A stretch of 21,476 nt of DNA from Paratrimastix pyriformis (lineage: Eukaryota > Preaxostyla > Paratrimastigidae), in assembly GCA_027972325.1 (NCBI GenBank), contig JAPMOS010000396.1, positions 1 to 21,476 of the forward strand, read 5' to 3'. Shown piece by piece: positions 1-8,915 of this stretch. Every line of letters starts with the position of its first letter. Positions within the stretch are counted from its first letter, which is position 1. The translations under genes were made by a program, and so were the position numbers. The notes beneath the pieces were generated by a model. That model was not told the DNA's origin, searched no databases, and saw nothing but the letters and a program-made list of their open reading frames with translations.

Positions 1-51
1 TCATCATCATCATCATCATCATCACCACACCATCATCATCACCATCATCAT
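1..51. repeat. (ATC)n microsatellite
   Basis: Trinucleotide tract of ATC/TCA units with a few CAC interruptions, running from the first base of the window. It probably continues outside the window. It can be read as poly-His or poly-Ser/Ile, but nothing supports its being coding. Confidence 0.95.
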
Positions 52-1047
52 CCAACGCCTCGTCGTGCCGCTTTGCCGGTGCAGGCCGCCGGTGCTCGAG
101 GAGGTCCAGCGGTCGATGCGCAGCTCTCCATCGCCCTCAACTCGGTCCGTCGTCGTCGGCCGGCGGCTTGCGTGGCGGTTTGTGCAGCGCTGGTGGGCGT
201 GCGGTCGGCGCGCACGTGATGAGTGCCTTCCTTCCTTTCCGCCGTCTCATCCCTTTCATCCGCCTGTTCTGCACTTCCAGGCCTCTCGTGTGAAAGCGCT
301 CGCCTCCCGGGTGGCCAAGACCCGCGCCCCAAGCAAGCTGCATCATCGCCCCGTCTGTTGCCCCTCACAGACCTCCGCCTCCCCGCTTTCGTATACCATC
401 CTCCCGCCAGCGCAGCCGCACATGATCCAGTCCGACGGTCACGATCGTTTCATCGTCGGACGCCGTTCGCCCATGCCTTCTCTTCATTAACCAACCTTCC
501 TCTGATCCGCCTCCGCAGTCCGCCCGGGCCCTGCGACGCCGACCAAGTCGACCCCCGCCCCAGCGCCGCCTCGCGGGCCTTCCTCCCGGCGGCGGTCGTC
601 TCCCAACTGGTTCGCTGCCCGCCCGCCCCAGCCAGCCGCCAGCCGCCGCCGCCGCCACCTCGTCGCCCCGCAAGTCGGCACTGCGGCCTGACTGCCTACG
701 CCGAGGTCATCACGACCCCAAAGTGGCCGCCGTCGAGTTCAACCCCGCGCCGCCGCCCCAGCCGACCTCCAGCCGCAGCCGCAGCAGCGCGCGGTGGGTT
801 TATGCACCCGCCTGCCACCCCCCCAAGCCGCGTGCCGCCCGGCGGCTGCCCCAATCCTGGGTGCCCTGGCGGCGGCGGAGACCGAGCCACGCCCCCAAAA
901 TGCCGAGGCCCGCTGCCGTTGCTGCTGCTGCTGCGAGTGGGACGAGTCGGAGCGTGCGCCCATCCTGCCCGGCTGCTCCTGCGGCTGGTCCGTCGGCGTT
1001 GTGCAGCCTTCTCACGTGGCCTTCGTTTCGTGTGTTCCTGTCTTGCC
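52..1047. other. GC-rich low-complexity region, no recognisable gene
   Basis: Several long open frames overlap here on both strands, as expected in very GC-rich DNA. None shows a conserved domain; the products are Pro/Arg/Ala/Ser-rich. One possible splice acceptor lies near 522: a branch-like TTAAC, a pyrimidine stretch, then CCGCAG. The stretch just after it (about 523-960) is Pro/Ala-rich in plus-strand translation and could be an exon of an unidentified gene, perhaps an upstream exon of the FG gene at 4.25 kb. That is speculation: no matching donor and no FG motif was found. Confidence 0.4.
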
Positions 1048-1104
1048 CTCCTCCTCCTCCTCCTCCCCACCACCACCACCACCACCACCACCACCACACA
1101 CACA
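1048..1104. repeat. (CTC)n then (CAC)n then (CA)n compound microsatellite
   Basis: About six CTC units (1048-1066) pass into about ten CAC units (1067-1096) and a short CA run ending at 1104. The histidine and tryptophan runs in overlapping translations come from this tract and are not protein evidence. Confidence 0.95.
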
Positions 1105-1449
1105 TTGAAAGAGGGAAGAGACACCGCAAAAATGTAGGCACAGTCCACGAGGGAAGCGCCATAGTCAAGCAGTGTCCACCAAGCCAACATACGCAAGCAG
1201 GCGGCAGCGAACAAGGGTCAGTCAACGGCAAAGCGCTCAGGCGGAAGAGCACGTCAACATCCGAGACCGGAAATCAGGACCCACAAGGGATCCGTCACAT
1301 GGTGTGGATGGACAGCTCACGCTCTCACCACATCGCACGGCAGCAGCATGTGTCGCGCCAAAGGGGTCCCCGACACAGGCAAGACAAGGGGCAATCGGAG
1401 CATATGACACAGACCTTTTCGATTGGGTGCGCAAGTAGAATGTCGATGG
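1105..1449. other. Unassigned stretch, no gene seen
   Basis: Moderate-GC sequence downstream (on the minus strand) of LINE-A and its GGGAC tract. I find no domain, RNA gene or clear repeat. It may be LINE-A 3' UTR or host intergenic or intronic DNA. Confidence 0.4.
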
Positions 1450-1870
1450 CGAGCATCGACGACGGACGGGACGGGCAACGAACGGGACGGGTCGGGACGG
1501 GACGGCGCACCAGGGACGGGACGTAGGGCAGCACGACCAGGACAGGCCGCACGTAGCACAGAGGGGCACGGTGAAGAACGGGACGGACGGGACGGGACGG
1601 GACGGGACGGGACGGGGCCGGGGTGTGGAGAGTGTGGGGGGAGCAGAAGTAGGGACAGGACGAAGAAAAACGGTCCATCCCACGAGACGGGGAGTGGATC
1701 CGGAAAGTGTAGTGGCACCCAGAATGAGCCTACTGATCGGAGCGCTAGGGGCAGTGCCACCTCCGGGGATCCCCGGCCACACACCACGGGACGGGACGAG
1801 CAAAACAAAAGGACGGGACGAGCAAGGGGACGGGACGGGACAGGGGACAAGGGACACGGGTCAGGACAGG
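1450..1870. repeat. Decayed (GGGAC)n pentanucleotide tract
   Basis: Plus-strand GGGAC/GGACG units recur throughout. The cleanest run is near 1580-1617; degenerate runs lie at 1465-1525 and 1785-1870. The tract begins directly past the stop of the LINE-A endonuclease frame. It could therefore be an expanded LINE 3' tail repeat, or a host satellite into which the element inserted. Read on the minus strand the unit is GTCCC. It is not a telomere-type repeat. Confidence 0.8.
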
Positions 1871-1878
1871 CAGCTGAG

Positions 1879-2300
1879 TTACAGATGGATCGCCCATGGG
1901 GTCCACTTGGTCGCCCGGGACAGGAAGATCCAGTAACTGCAGCGCAGGACAGTGTCAGAGATCGAGGTGGAGAGGGTTTTGGAGCCAATGCCCAGCAGCC
2001 GGGTCATGGCATGATAGGAACGTGTCAGGAACCCGATGGAGCCCACCTCGAAGGGGACCAGCTCCACCGTCCAGCCCTTCACCGCCAGGTCGCGGGTCAG
2101 GGCCAAATAGCGGGCTGTTTTACGCTCGTGTGCCGCACTCACATTGTGCTCCGAGGGGACTGTAAGTTCCAGGAGCACAATCTTTCAGTCTCCGAGCGCA
2201 GCACCAGGTCCGGGCGCTGCTGGGTGCCGGCACCCCAGTGCAGCATCCAGGGGAACACCATTCGGGAAATCGGGCAGGTCAACGTACATCACCCAGTCAC
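1879..2300 (-). pseudogene. LINE-A restriction-like endonuclease (RLE) domain
   Basis: The minus-strand sequence gives RPDLVLRSE, then after a frame change VLLELTVPSEHNV, AHERKTARY and VELVPFEVGSIGF. The RPD...ELTVP...K..RY pattern is the PD-(D/E)xK core of LINE restriction-like endonucleases; the acidic residues and the Lys in AHERK are the expected catalytic positions. It ends at a stop at 1879-1881 after a Trp-containing tail (YWIFLSRATKW). In intact relatives this domain nicks the target DNA to prime reverse transcription. One frame change separates RPD from ELTVP. Confidence 0.8.
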
Positions 2301-2329
2301 GGGCCAGATCAAGTAAGCTCGGGGCGGCA

Positions 2330-2640
2330 GCAGCGGCAGGGACGGCAGCAGGGGCGGGGACAGGGACATGGGCGCGAGGGGCGGGAGCAGGCGGGACAGC
2401 TGGAGCAGCTGGGGCAGGAACAGGAGCAGGAGCAGGGACCGGGGCAGGGGCTTTGGCTGCGGCCACAGCAGCAGCAGCTTTCACGAAGCGGACACAGGCA
2501 CGGGTTCGAGCCGGAGCAGCCGCAGCAACAATAGCAGCAGCAGTAGCAAGGGCAGGAGCAGGAGCAGGAGCAGGGCAGGAGCAGGAGCAGGAGCAGGGGC
2601 AGGGGCAGGGACAGGGGCAGCCGCAACAACAGCAGCGGCC
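2330..2640 (-). repeat. Ala-Pro linker repeat inside LINE-A
   Basis: GGAGCA/GGGGCA hexamer-like units encode PAPAPAPVPAP-type linker on the minus strand. A larger unit is visible: the block RFVKAAA-V-AAA followed by APAP occurs at about 2479-2495 and again at 2641-2657, a period near 162 bp. This suggests an internal tandem duplication of finger-to-endonuclease linker sequence, followed by hexamer expansion. Confidence 0.75.
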
Positions 2641-3469
2641 TTGACAAAGCGGATACCCCTTGACGGGGGCCAGAGTGCGGGATTTCTCCACCTTGTCCCG
2701 GATCGCACCGGCAACCAGGGTCAAGACGTGATTGTGACGCCACGTGAATCGACCCTGCTCGAGTGCTTTCCCGCAGAAGCTCAAGATGTGAAAGAGCCCA
2801 CAGTGCGCTTTCCCACACAGTGCGCAACGGTCATCCACCGTTTTCCGCCATCGGGTCAGGTTCAGAGGGGAGGGACAGTGTCAAGGGTGGCATTCAGATA
2901 GAACTTGACAAGGGCCGGGGCATGTCATAGATGAGCCGGCTCCATGAGAGGTCCTGATGCATGCACTCATCCCAGTGCAGAAACCGGCCCTGCACAGCCA
3001 GCGAGAGCAGGTGTCTCCTGTGTGCCTCGTTCTGTTCCTGTTTCACCACCCCAGGACCGCGTGCCGGTGCCCAGCCGCGTCCTCCTCGGGCTGGGGGTCC
3101 GCTTCTTCTTGCGGTCGGCCCCAGACCCGCCCTCCCCGTCTGCCCGAGCTCCGTCAGACGGTTCAGCTCGACAGTCCTCTCGGCCGTTTCCAGGGTGACG
3201 GTCGGGCGGAACTTCCGCTTTCGGTCACGGGACTCCACTCCCCGGATGTATGCATACAGGTCGTTGACACGCAGGTCCGAGTGTTTCAGCAGCAGTGCGA
3301 GCGCACAGTGCCCATCGCACGCAAGTGATCGCCCAGATCCACAGCCCCTTCTGTGCCCGATCCAGGAACAGGATGTCGGGGAGGCACACTTGGACATGCC
3401 AAACCAGGCTTTCAGACGCTCCTTCACAGGGGCATGAGGGTCCGCTCCACAAATGACTGGGGAACTCAT
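2640..3469 (-). pseudogene. LINE-A connector and Cys/His finger region
   Basis: The minus-strand reading runs from VELNRLTELGQTGRAGLG through WDECMHQDLSWSRLIYDMP to DDRCALCGKAHCGLFHILSF and GRFTWRHNHVLTLVAG. The last two blocks form a C-x2-C...H-x4-C type finger (C-LCG, HILSFCG) followed by the WRH(N/D)-VL signature seen after the RT in many RLE LINE polyproteins. The finger is known from those families to sit between RT and endonuclease and is presumed to bind nucleic acid. At least one frame change lies near 2890, between the connector and the finger. Confidence 0.75.
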
Positions 3470-3604
3470 AGATCATGAAAGGCCACGACATCCGTGGTGC
3501 GATGGCGTGGTTGTACAGCTCAGAGCCTTCTGGGGTCCTGACAGGGACAGGGCATCCACCTTTTCAGCATCCCCAAGTCACCAGACACCTTCTCACGGAT
3601 CTTG

Positions 3605-4060
3605 TCATCCCTCAGGTTCACATAGATCAACCGGCCCAGGCATTTGAAGGGCTGCTCCCCAGGAACGGGATCGGTTCGGGGCCAATGTGCAGGCGTGGGT
3701 CATACGGGCTGTACTCTGCGCTCGTGGTGGGGTGACAGTCCGCACCACCTTGACATCACGCCTGAACTTTTCATGCCGAACGTCAGGCACTTTTGGTCTT
3801 GGCCCGCAGACAGCGCGACCACCCAAAAAGGCGTCCATTCCATCCAGGAGCATTTGGTTGTCTTTCTCATTTTGGGTCAGGAACTTTGTGTCATCTGCGT
3901 ATAGGGTCTCGCGGACCGTGATGGGGCCGTACCCTCGGGGACCTTGAACGCGTACCCGGCACGTCCACACTCTTCAGCCACTCCACAAGGAGGTTGTAGG
4001 TTGCGTCAAAGGATCGTGGACAGTGTGCAACCCTGGAACACCCCAGAGGAAGGGTCACCC
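3605..4060 (-). pseudogene. LINE-A reverse transcriptase palm fragment
   Basis: The translation contains TLYADDTKFL, the catalytic YxDD box of reverse transcriptase, followed by a helix-rich stretch (NEKDNQMLLDGMDAFL) typical of the region after the active site. Upstream, in another frame, lies VFQGCTLS, the QG..LSP box, then NLLVEWLKSVDV, the helix between the two boxes. A premature stop and at least two frame changes occur within about 450 bp. The block nearest the (CA)n tract marks the truncation point. It would have copied the element RNA at the target site by target-primed reverse transcription. RT identity is firm; the exact family is uncertain. Confidence 0.85.
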
Positions 4061-4114
4061 GTGGTCCACCCGTGTCTTCACACAGGCAGCCAGACCTTCG
4101 TAGTAGTGGTACAC

Positions 4115-4115
<1 letters not shown>

Positions 4116-4208
<93 letters not shown>
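4116..4208. repeat. (CA)n microsatellite, about 46 units
   Basis: An almost perfect CA dinucleotide run of 93 bp. It lies exactly between the truncated 5' side of LINE-A and the first FG-gene sequence. It may sit in an intron of the FG gene, because a good splice acceptor follows 45 bp later. Confidence 0.97.
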
Positions 4209-4209
<1 letters not shown>

Positions 4210-4228
4210 TGGCCACACAGTTAACTCT

Positions 4229-4253
4229 GCCTGCCTCCTTTTGGCCCGCCCAG
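4229..4253 (+). promoter_or_regulatory. Candidate 3' splice site before the FG gene
   Basis: A branch-like TTAAC, a pyrimidine-rich run and CCCAG just precede the first PFGPSPF codons. If real, upstream exons of the FG gene lie further 5' and both LINE-A and the (CA)n tract sit in its intron. No donor has been assigned. Confidence 0.35.
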
Positions 4254-7053
4254 GTGGCGCCTCGCGTTGCCCTTCGGCCCCTCGCCCTTCGTGACGGCGT
4301 CCCCTCGTCGGCTTCGTTCCGCCCAAGCCCAGCCGTCGCTCGGCCGTCGCCCGCGCCCCGGCCGGGCGTCCCCGCCGCCCAGCCGCCCGCCACCCCGTTC
4401 GGCGAGCAGAAGCCCCAGTCAGGCCAAACCCGTTCGCACCGGCGGCAGGGGCGCTCGAACCGCCACCTTGCCCTGCTGCCCCCGCCGCCCCGCCGCTCCC
4501 GTGGTCGTTCTGCTGCTGCCTCGGCGAACCCGTTTGCTGTCGGCGCCCCAGCGCTCTGCCAAGCTCCCCGCACCCAGCCCAGGAAGGACGCCGCCAACCC
4601 CTTCGCGCCCAAGCCGACGGCGGCCCAGGCAGCCGGCCCCGCCCCCCGCCCCGACGCCGACAAGGACAAGGCAAAACCCTCGCCCTTCGGCGCCCCGCCG
4701 CCGCAGGCAGAAGCCATCACCGTTCGCCCCTGCGGCTGTCCCTGGGCTGCCGAGAAGGCCCGCTCGCCTTCGCCGCCTTTGCCCCAGCAGCCGGCGGCGA
4801 AGCCTCTTCCAGCAGCATCGCCCTTTGCCACCCCAGCCGAGAAGCCCTCGCCCTTCGCGGCGGCGGCACCGGCGGGGGCGGGCGAGAGGCCCTCGCCCTT
4901 CGGCACCGCCCCGCTGCCCCTGCCGAGAAGCCTCGCCCTTCGGCGCCGCTGCTGTGGGAAGCCTCGCCCTTCGCGGCCGCCGGCCTTTGGCCCGAGGCCA
5001 AACCCTCGCCCTTCGGCGCCCCCGCCTTCATCTCCTTTCGCCGCCCCTGCCCCTGCTGCCGCCCCGCTGCCTCTTCCGAGAAGCCGCCACCACCTCCCGC
5101 GGCGGCTGAAAAGTCGGCCTCTCCTTCGCCCCTCCTGCCCCCTTCGACAAACCATCCCCTTCGGTGCCCCGTGGCCCCCGCCGCCCCCGCCGCCGACAAA
5201 GCCCGGCCCTCGCCCTTCGGTGGGGCCCCGGCGGCGACCGCGCCGGACGCTGGCAAGCCCAGCAGCCCCTTGCCGCCAGCTGTGGGCCCGGCGCCCCCGG
5301 AGAAGCCCTCGCCCCTCGGCGGCCCCTCCTGCCCTGCCATCCGTGGCGACCTTCCCTGCAGTGAGCCCTCCCGCCCCGCCGCAGCCCCCCGGAGCGCCTC
5401 CCCCCGCCGCGCCCTCGATACGGCCGCTCCGGCCACTGCCCTGCCCCCTGCCATTCCGGCTCCGGCCTCGCCCGCTCCAGCGGCTCCCTTCCTCCGGCCG
5501 CCACCGCTCCGGCGCCGGCACCAGCACAGCACCAGCACCGGCACCAGCACCGGCACCAGCACCCGCGGCGGCGCAAACCCCTTGCCGCCAAGTCGCCCTT
5601 CGTCGGGGAACAATCCCTTTGCCCCCGCCAACCTACCAGCCCCGGCCCCTGCCCCGGCCCCGGTCGCACCAGCGCCCGCTGCGCCCGCCGCGCCAGCACC
5701 CGCGCCAGCACCTGCACCTGCACCTGCACCTGCACCCGCGCCAGCACCCGCTGTCTTGCCGTCCCCGGCTGCCCCACCGCCGCCCCGCCGTGTCGCCCGC
5801 CAAGCCGTCGCCCTTCGGCGCACCCGCGGCCGCCAAGCCGATCCATCTTTTGGGGCCCCGGCCTCGACACCGGCAGCATTTTCGGGGCGCCCAGCAGTGG
5901 CCCGGCCGCCAGCATCTCTCGGGGGCGCCCGCAGGTCTGCACGTCCTGCCCCCGCTGCGAGACGGGACCCACTCCCAAACTCATTCCATTGGCACCCTTC
6001 CTCCTCCGTCTCTCATTCACTGATCCTCTGTCCCCTCTCTCCCCAGCAGCTCCCGCAGCAGTGCCCGCGGGAGCCAGTTTCAACCGGCCCGCGCCGGCTC
6101 GATCTTCAGGGCCCCTACTGCTACTGCCGCCGCCGGGTCGGCCTTTGCGGCCCCGGCCACACCCTACCCTACCAGCCGGGTCGGCCTTCGGCCCGACCAA
6201 GTCCCCGCCTCCCAGCAGCACCAGCAGCTTCTTTGGCGCGGCCGCGGCCCCGCTGGCGCCCTCCTCAGCCCATCTTCGGTGCCCCGGCCGCCGCCCCCGC
6301 CCCCGCCCCGGCTGCTGCGAGCTCTGCCTTCGGCCCACCCGCAGGCAGCGCCTTTGGGATGGCCGCCCTGGGCGGGCTGAGCAGCATGGGGTTCGGCGGC
6401 CCCGCCAAGCCAGCCACCCCACCGCCCCCGCCGCCCCGCCGCCTCGCCCTTCGGCGCCTTTGCGCCACCCGCCACGCCTCCTGCCCCGGCACCCGCCTCG
6501 GCCTTCGGGGAAGCAGCGGAGCCTTCCTGCAGCCGGCCTCCTTCGCCATGCGCGCCTCGCCGCCACCCGCAGCGCCCGCCCGGCCCCGGCCCCTGCTGCC
6601 GGCTCGGCCTTCGCGGCCCGACCCACGGGCGGGATGGCCAGCCTGATGGGCGCCTCGGGCTTCGGCTCGTCGGCCTTCGGGAGCGCCGCCCCGGCCTTCG
6701 GGAGCGCCGCCCCGGCCTTCGGGGGCGCGCCCGCCTTTGGAAGCGCCGCCCCGGCATTCGGGAGCGCCGCCCGGCCTTCGGCGGTCTGTGTTCGGCAGAC
6801 GTCGTCTCACCGCCGCTCACCTCTCCTCCCGGCTGTGTGCAGCCGCCCCATCGGCTGCCGCCGCCGCCCCGCCGTCGGCCTTCGGGGCGGCTCAGCCTTC
6901 GCCGCCAGGCGGCCACCGCGAGCAGCTCGGCCTTCGGGAGCTTCGGGGGCCCAGGCGACGGCAGGTTCCATCTTCGGCGCCCCCGCCGCGGCCGCCGCCC
7001 CTTCGTCCATCTTCGGCCCCCAGGGCGGCGCCCAGTGGCAGGTGCGCAAGTAA
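4254..7053 (+). CDS. FG-repeat nucleoporin-like protein (copy 1, reading frame broken)
   Basis: FG nucleoporins line the nuclear pore channel and bind transport receptors through Phe-Gly repeats. Here the plus strand encodes dozens of FG motifs in Ala/Pro-rich spacers, changing type along the gene. KPSPFGAP and NPFAP types fill 4250-5850, SIFGAP/SAFG types 5850-6600, and regular SAAPAFG units 6655-6785. The end is SSIFGPQGGAQWQVRK, stopping at 7051-7053. The motifs are spread over all three frames, so many 1-2 nt indels or introns interrupt any single reading. No beta-propeller, coiled coil or autoproteolytic domain is visible, so the Nup type cannot be named. The start codon is not identified. 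GTAAG overlaps the stop, so the last codons could instead be a splice donor. Confidence 0.7.
5935..6046 (+). other. Candidate intron 1 in the FG gene (112 nt)
   Basis: GCAG|GTCTGC at the 5' side, a branch-like CACTGAT near 6018, a long pyrimidine tract and CCCCAG at 6041-6046. It lacks FG motifs and is less GC-rich than its flanks, which carry SIFGAP repeats on the left and Ala/Ser-rich repeats on the right. The second gene copy keeps the donor GT but diverges within this stretch, as an intron would. Confidence 0.55.
6784..6842 (+). other. Candidate intron 2 in the FG gene (59 nt)
   Basis: GT at 6784 follows a PAFGG repeat. CTCACCTCTCCTCC and TGTGCAG precede 6843, after which Ala-rich SAFG repeats resume. 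Its short length and GT-AG ends fit a compact protist intron. The evidence is motif-based only. Confidence 0.45.
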
Positions 7054-7054
7054 G

Positions 7055-7080
7055 CCCCCCACCCCCCCCCCCCCCCCCTC
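7055..7080. repeat. Poly-C tract
   Basis: Six C, one A, then seventeen C, directly after the stop (or donor) of the FG gene. Length is likely variable and prone to sequencing error. Confidence 0.95.
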
Positions 7081-7442
7081 AGAGTACGCCGGTCAATCAT
7101 CCCAAACACCCGGCCGCTGCTTGGGTGCCAGTTTGCGGGATTCATGAAGGGTGGGTCGTTCGTGCAGCTAGGAGGAAGCGCTTTTCCAAAAGGTGTTTCT
7201 CCCATTTCCCAGCCCCATCTCGTCTTCGCACGCAAAGATCCTCATCCACACACGCCCCCTCCACGGCCGGAGATCCCTCCCCTTCAAGTCGAATGGAGGC
7301 ACTTTTCGCATCTCATCCACCCGTCGGCGCACGATTGATTCACCTCCCCGCGGCACAACAGCAACCACCCTTGTTGGCCCTCGAGTGACTGGGGCAAAAA
7401 TGTTGGGTGCATTGCGTATAGTCGACCTTCCCCTCCTACCAG
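7081..7442. other. Region downstream of the FG gene, no gene seen
   Basis: Mixed-composition sequence between the FG gene end and a palindromic repeat. Presumably 3' UTR or intergenic. No AATAAA signal, domain or RNA gene was recognised. Confidence 0.4.
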
Positions 7443-7562
7443 GGTTTTCCGTTCTTTCGTGTTGATTCGTTATCCCCTTCCCCCCTTTTCTTGTGCCCTC
7501 CCCGCGAACCGGGGAAGGGGATAACAAATCAACACGAAAAGAACAAAAGAATGGAAAATCAA
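7443..7562. repeat. Palindromic repeat past the LINE-B 3' end
   Basis: Arms 7451-7483 and 7511-7544 are inverted copies with one indel and one mismatch, and weaker pairing (TTTTCC.TTCTTT) extends to about 7443 and 7562. The 26-27 nt spacer plus one arm matches a unit found in the LINE-B 5' leader near 12.1 kb and alone at 17.6 kb. It could be a MITE-like element or a foldback of the LINE-associated repeat. Confidence 0.85.
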
Positions 7563-7595
7563 AAAGGATAAGGTCGCTAACCGCAAGGAGCCCTC

Positions 7596-8165
7596 CTACG
7601 CCGGTGGGTCAGCCAGGAAGCTGGCCACGGGAACAGGCAACGAGTCGAGCGTGGTGGAAGGATGGTTGCAGGTAGTGACCGAAACCCAGGAGGCGTGCAT
7701 CTCGTGGTTGCCCGCCCAGAGGCAGGCACCCAGGCAGGCCAGGAAGAACTGGCGGGGCCACTTGAGGGTGGGCGTTCTTGTAGGCCTTGTCGATGACGTC
7801 CATGAGCTCCTTGGCACGGGGCGCGAGCTGTCCTGTCGAGGTGAGCGAGAAGGGAAGAAGAGCGGGTCCCGCCCATACTTCTGGTACTTCCGCTCCTCGA
7901 GCTGCTGGGCGGCTTCGCCCTTGATGGCACGAGAGGCGTACATGGGAGCGAGGGGCTCCGCTACGGTCACGTCAATCTTGCTGGGGAGCGGATCTCCCGA
8001 CAGGGAGAAGGAGATGTCGTAGCGGGCTGCGGACTGGGGCCGGACGGGCACGAGTCCTCGTCCTCCTCCAGGGGCGACCTCGGGCTCTCGGGCGAGGCAC
8101 CCGGGGATCGCTGCGAGCTGGCGGAACAGAAGATCGCGGATCTGGTCATGACGGGGCGCCCTCAT
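7596..8165 (-). pseudogene. LINE-B restriction-like endonuclease
   Basis: RHDQIRDLLFRQLAAIPGC follows directly from the knuckle, then DISF, KIDVTVAEPLAP and AAQQLEERKYQKYG, then a FFP block. D-x-T-V and E-x-K-x-x-K-Y are the PD-(D/E)xK core of LINE RLEs, near 7953-7979 and 7885-7920. Downstream, KELMDVIDKAYKNAHP sits in a different frame, so one or two indels break the C-terminal helices. The frame stops at 7596-7598. The product would nick the insertion site; with no APE visible it would be the only nuclease of the element. Confidence 0.8.
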
Positions 8166-8709
8166 ACGCGTCGCTGCTGGGCAGAGTCGTTCGTGGGCGT
8201 CGTCGATGAGCTTGTTGCGGCATGCGGGGCAGGGGACGAGTTGGTGGGGCCAGTTGGGCGGGCGGACGTTGATGGGGACGGCTGGCTGGGCAGTGAGGCC
8301 AAGGTGCAGGCGAAGGTTCTCGATGAAGGGAGGGTCGGCAAGGCGGAGGAGGCCATGAGGAGGGCGCGCAGGAGCGCGTGAACGGGTTCGTTGGCGGCGG
8401 AGGGATCAGGATCTGCATGGTGGAACCGGGCAAGAGCGAGGCAACGAAGGCATCACGAGCGGCCGAGCAAGTTTCGGTCCACAGGCGGTGCTGGACACGG
8501 GCCCCATCGAGGTCGGCGCCAGAGCGGGAGAACGAAAGAACGTCTGAAGAGGTGAGGCTCCAGCTGATGTGGAACCGACGCATTTCGTCAGCAGCAGCGG
8601 CGAACAGCCTTGAACGGGGTCGGACGGAATCGACAGCGGAGGCGGCGGCGACAGCGGAGGCGGCGGCGACAGCGGCGGCGGTGGCAGGCACAACGGCAGC
8701 GGCAGGCAC
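8146..8709 (-). pseudogene. LINE-B post-RT region with CCHC knuckle
   Basis: After the RT end comes an Ala/Arg-rich low-complexity stretch (GCGGCGACAGCGGAG units near 8636-8690). It is followed by FAAAADEMRRFHISWSLTSS, DLDGARVQHRLWTETCSAAR and DAFVASLLPGSTMQILIPPP. In a neighbouring frame PCPACRNKLIDDAHERLC (about 8180-8235) forms C-x2-C-x8-H-x3-C, the knuckle that precedes the endonuclease in R2, NeSL and related RLE LINEs. In those families it helps position target DNA. At least one frame change separates the pre-knuckle region from the knuckle. Confidence 0.75.
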
Positions 8710-8915
8710 GGGGTGGGGGCAGACAGATCAGATGGGGGCAGGCAGCACGCAGAAACAGGGCACTCAGAGGCTTGTGCAGGGGGCGGTTGGAGGTGGACGA
8801 GAGGGTGGCGATGGCGGATCCGACGATGGCACAGGGCCGAATCGAGTTGGTGGCGGCGATCCCCAGCCCCCCCAGCCGGACCGGAAGGCCCAACAGTGGG
8901 TGGGTCGGGGCACCC

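Larger units (their letters stand above)
1879..4110 (-). mobile_element. LINE-A: 5'-truncated RLE-type non-LTR retrotransposon
   Basis: On the minus strand the 5'-to-3' order is: RT palm (QGC..LS block near 4010-4050, YADD near 3890-3904), a Trp/Leu-rich connector, a Cys/His finger with the block GRFTWRHNHVL, an Ala-Pro linker, then a PD-(D/E)xK-type restriction-like endonuclease. This order matches RT-finger-RLE polyproteins common in marine-invertebrate and protist LINEs. The 5' side stops at a (CA)n tract inside the RT palm, so the RT fingers and N-terminal part are missing. Several frame changes separate the blocks, so the copy is not functional as written. No poly-A tail is visible; a GGGAC tract follows. 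Confidence 0.85.

Noticed and set aside
723-1526. Plus-strand frame with a ten-histidine run
   Set aside because: The histidines are the (CAC)n microsatellite; the rest is low complexity and passes into the GGGAC tract.
1450-1870. GGGAC tract as a telomeric repeat
   Set aside because: Degenerate, internal, and unlike known TTAGGG-type telomere units.
2330-2640. Ala-Pro or Gly-Ala repeats as a silk, collagen or antifreeze-like gene
   Set aside because: The repeat sits between the finger and endonuclease of LINE-A in the correct frame, so it is a linker.
5028-6626. Long minus-strand open frames (up to about 530 codons) opposite the FG gene, and a 490-codon one at 4055-5527
   Set aside because: Gly/Ala/Arg-rich mirror images of FG-repeat DNA in stop-poor, GC-rich sequence; no domain, and the FG motifs on the plus strand explain the sequence.
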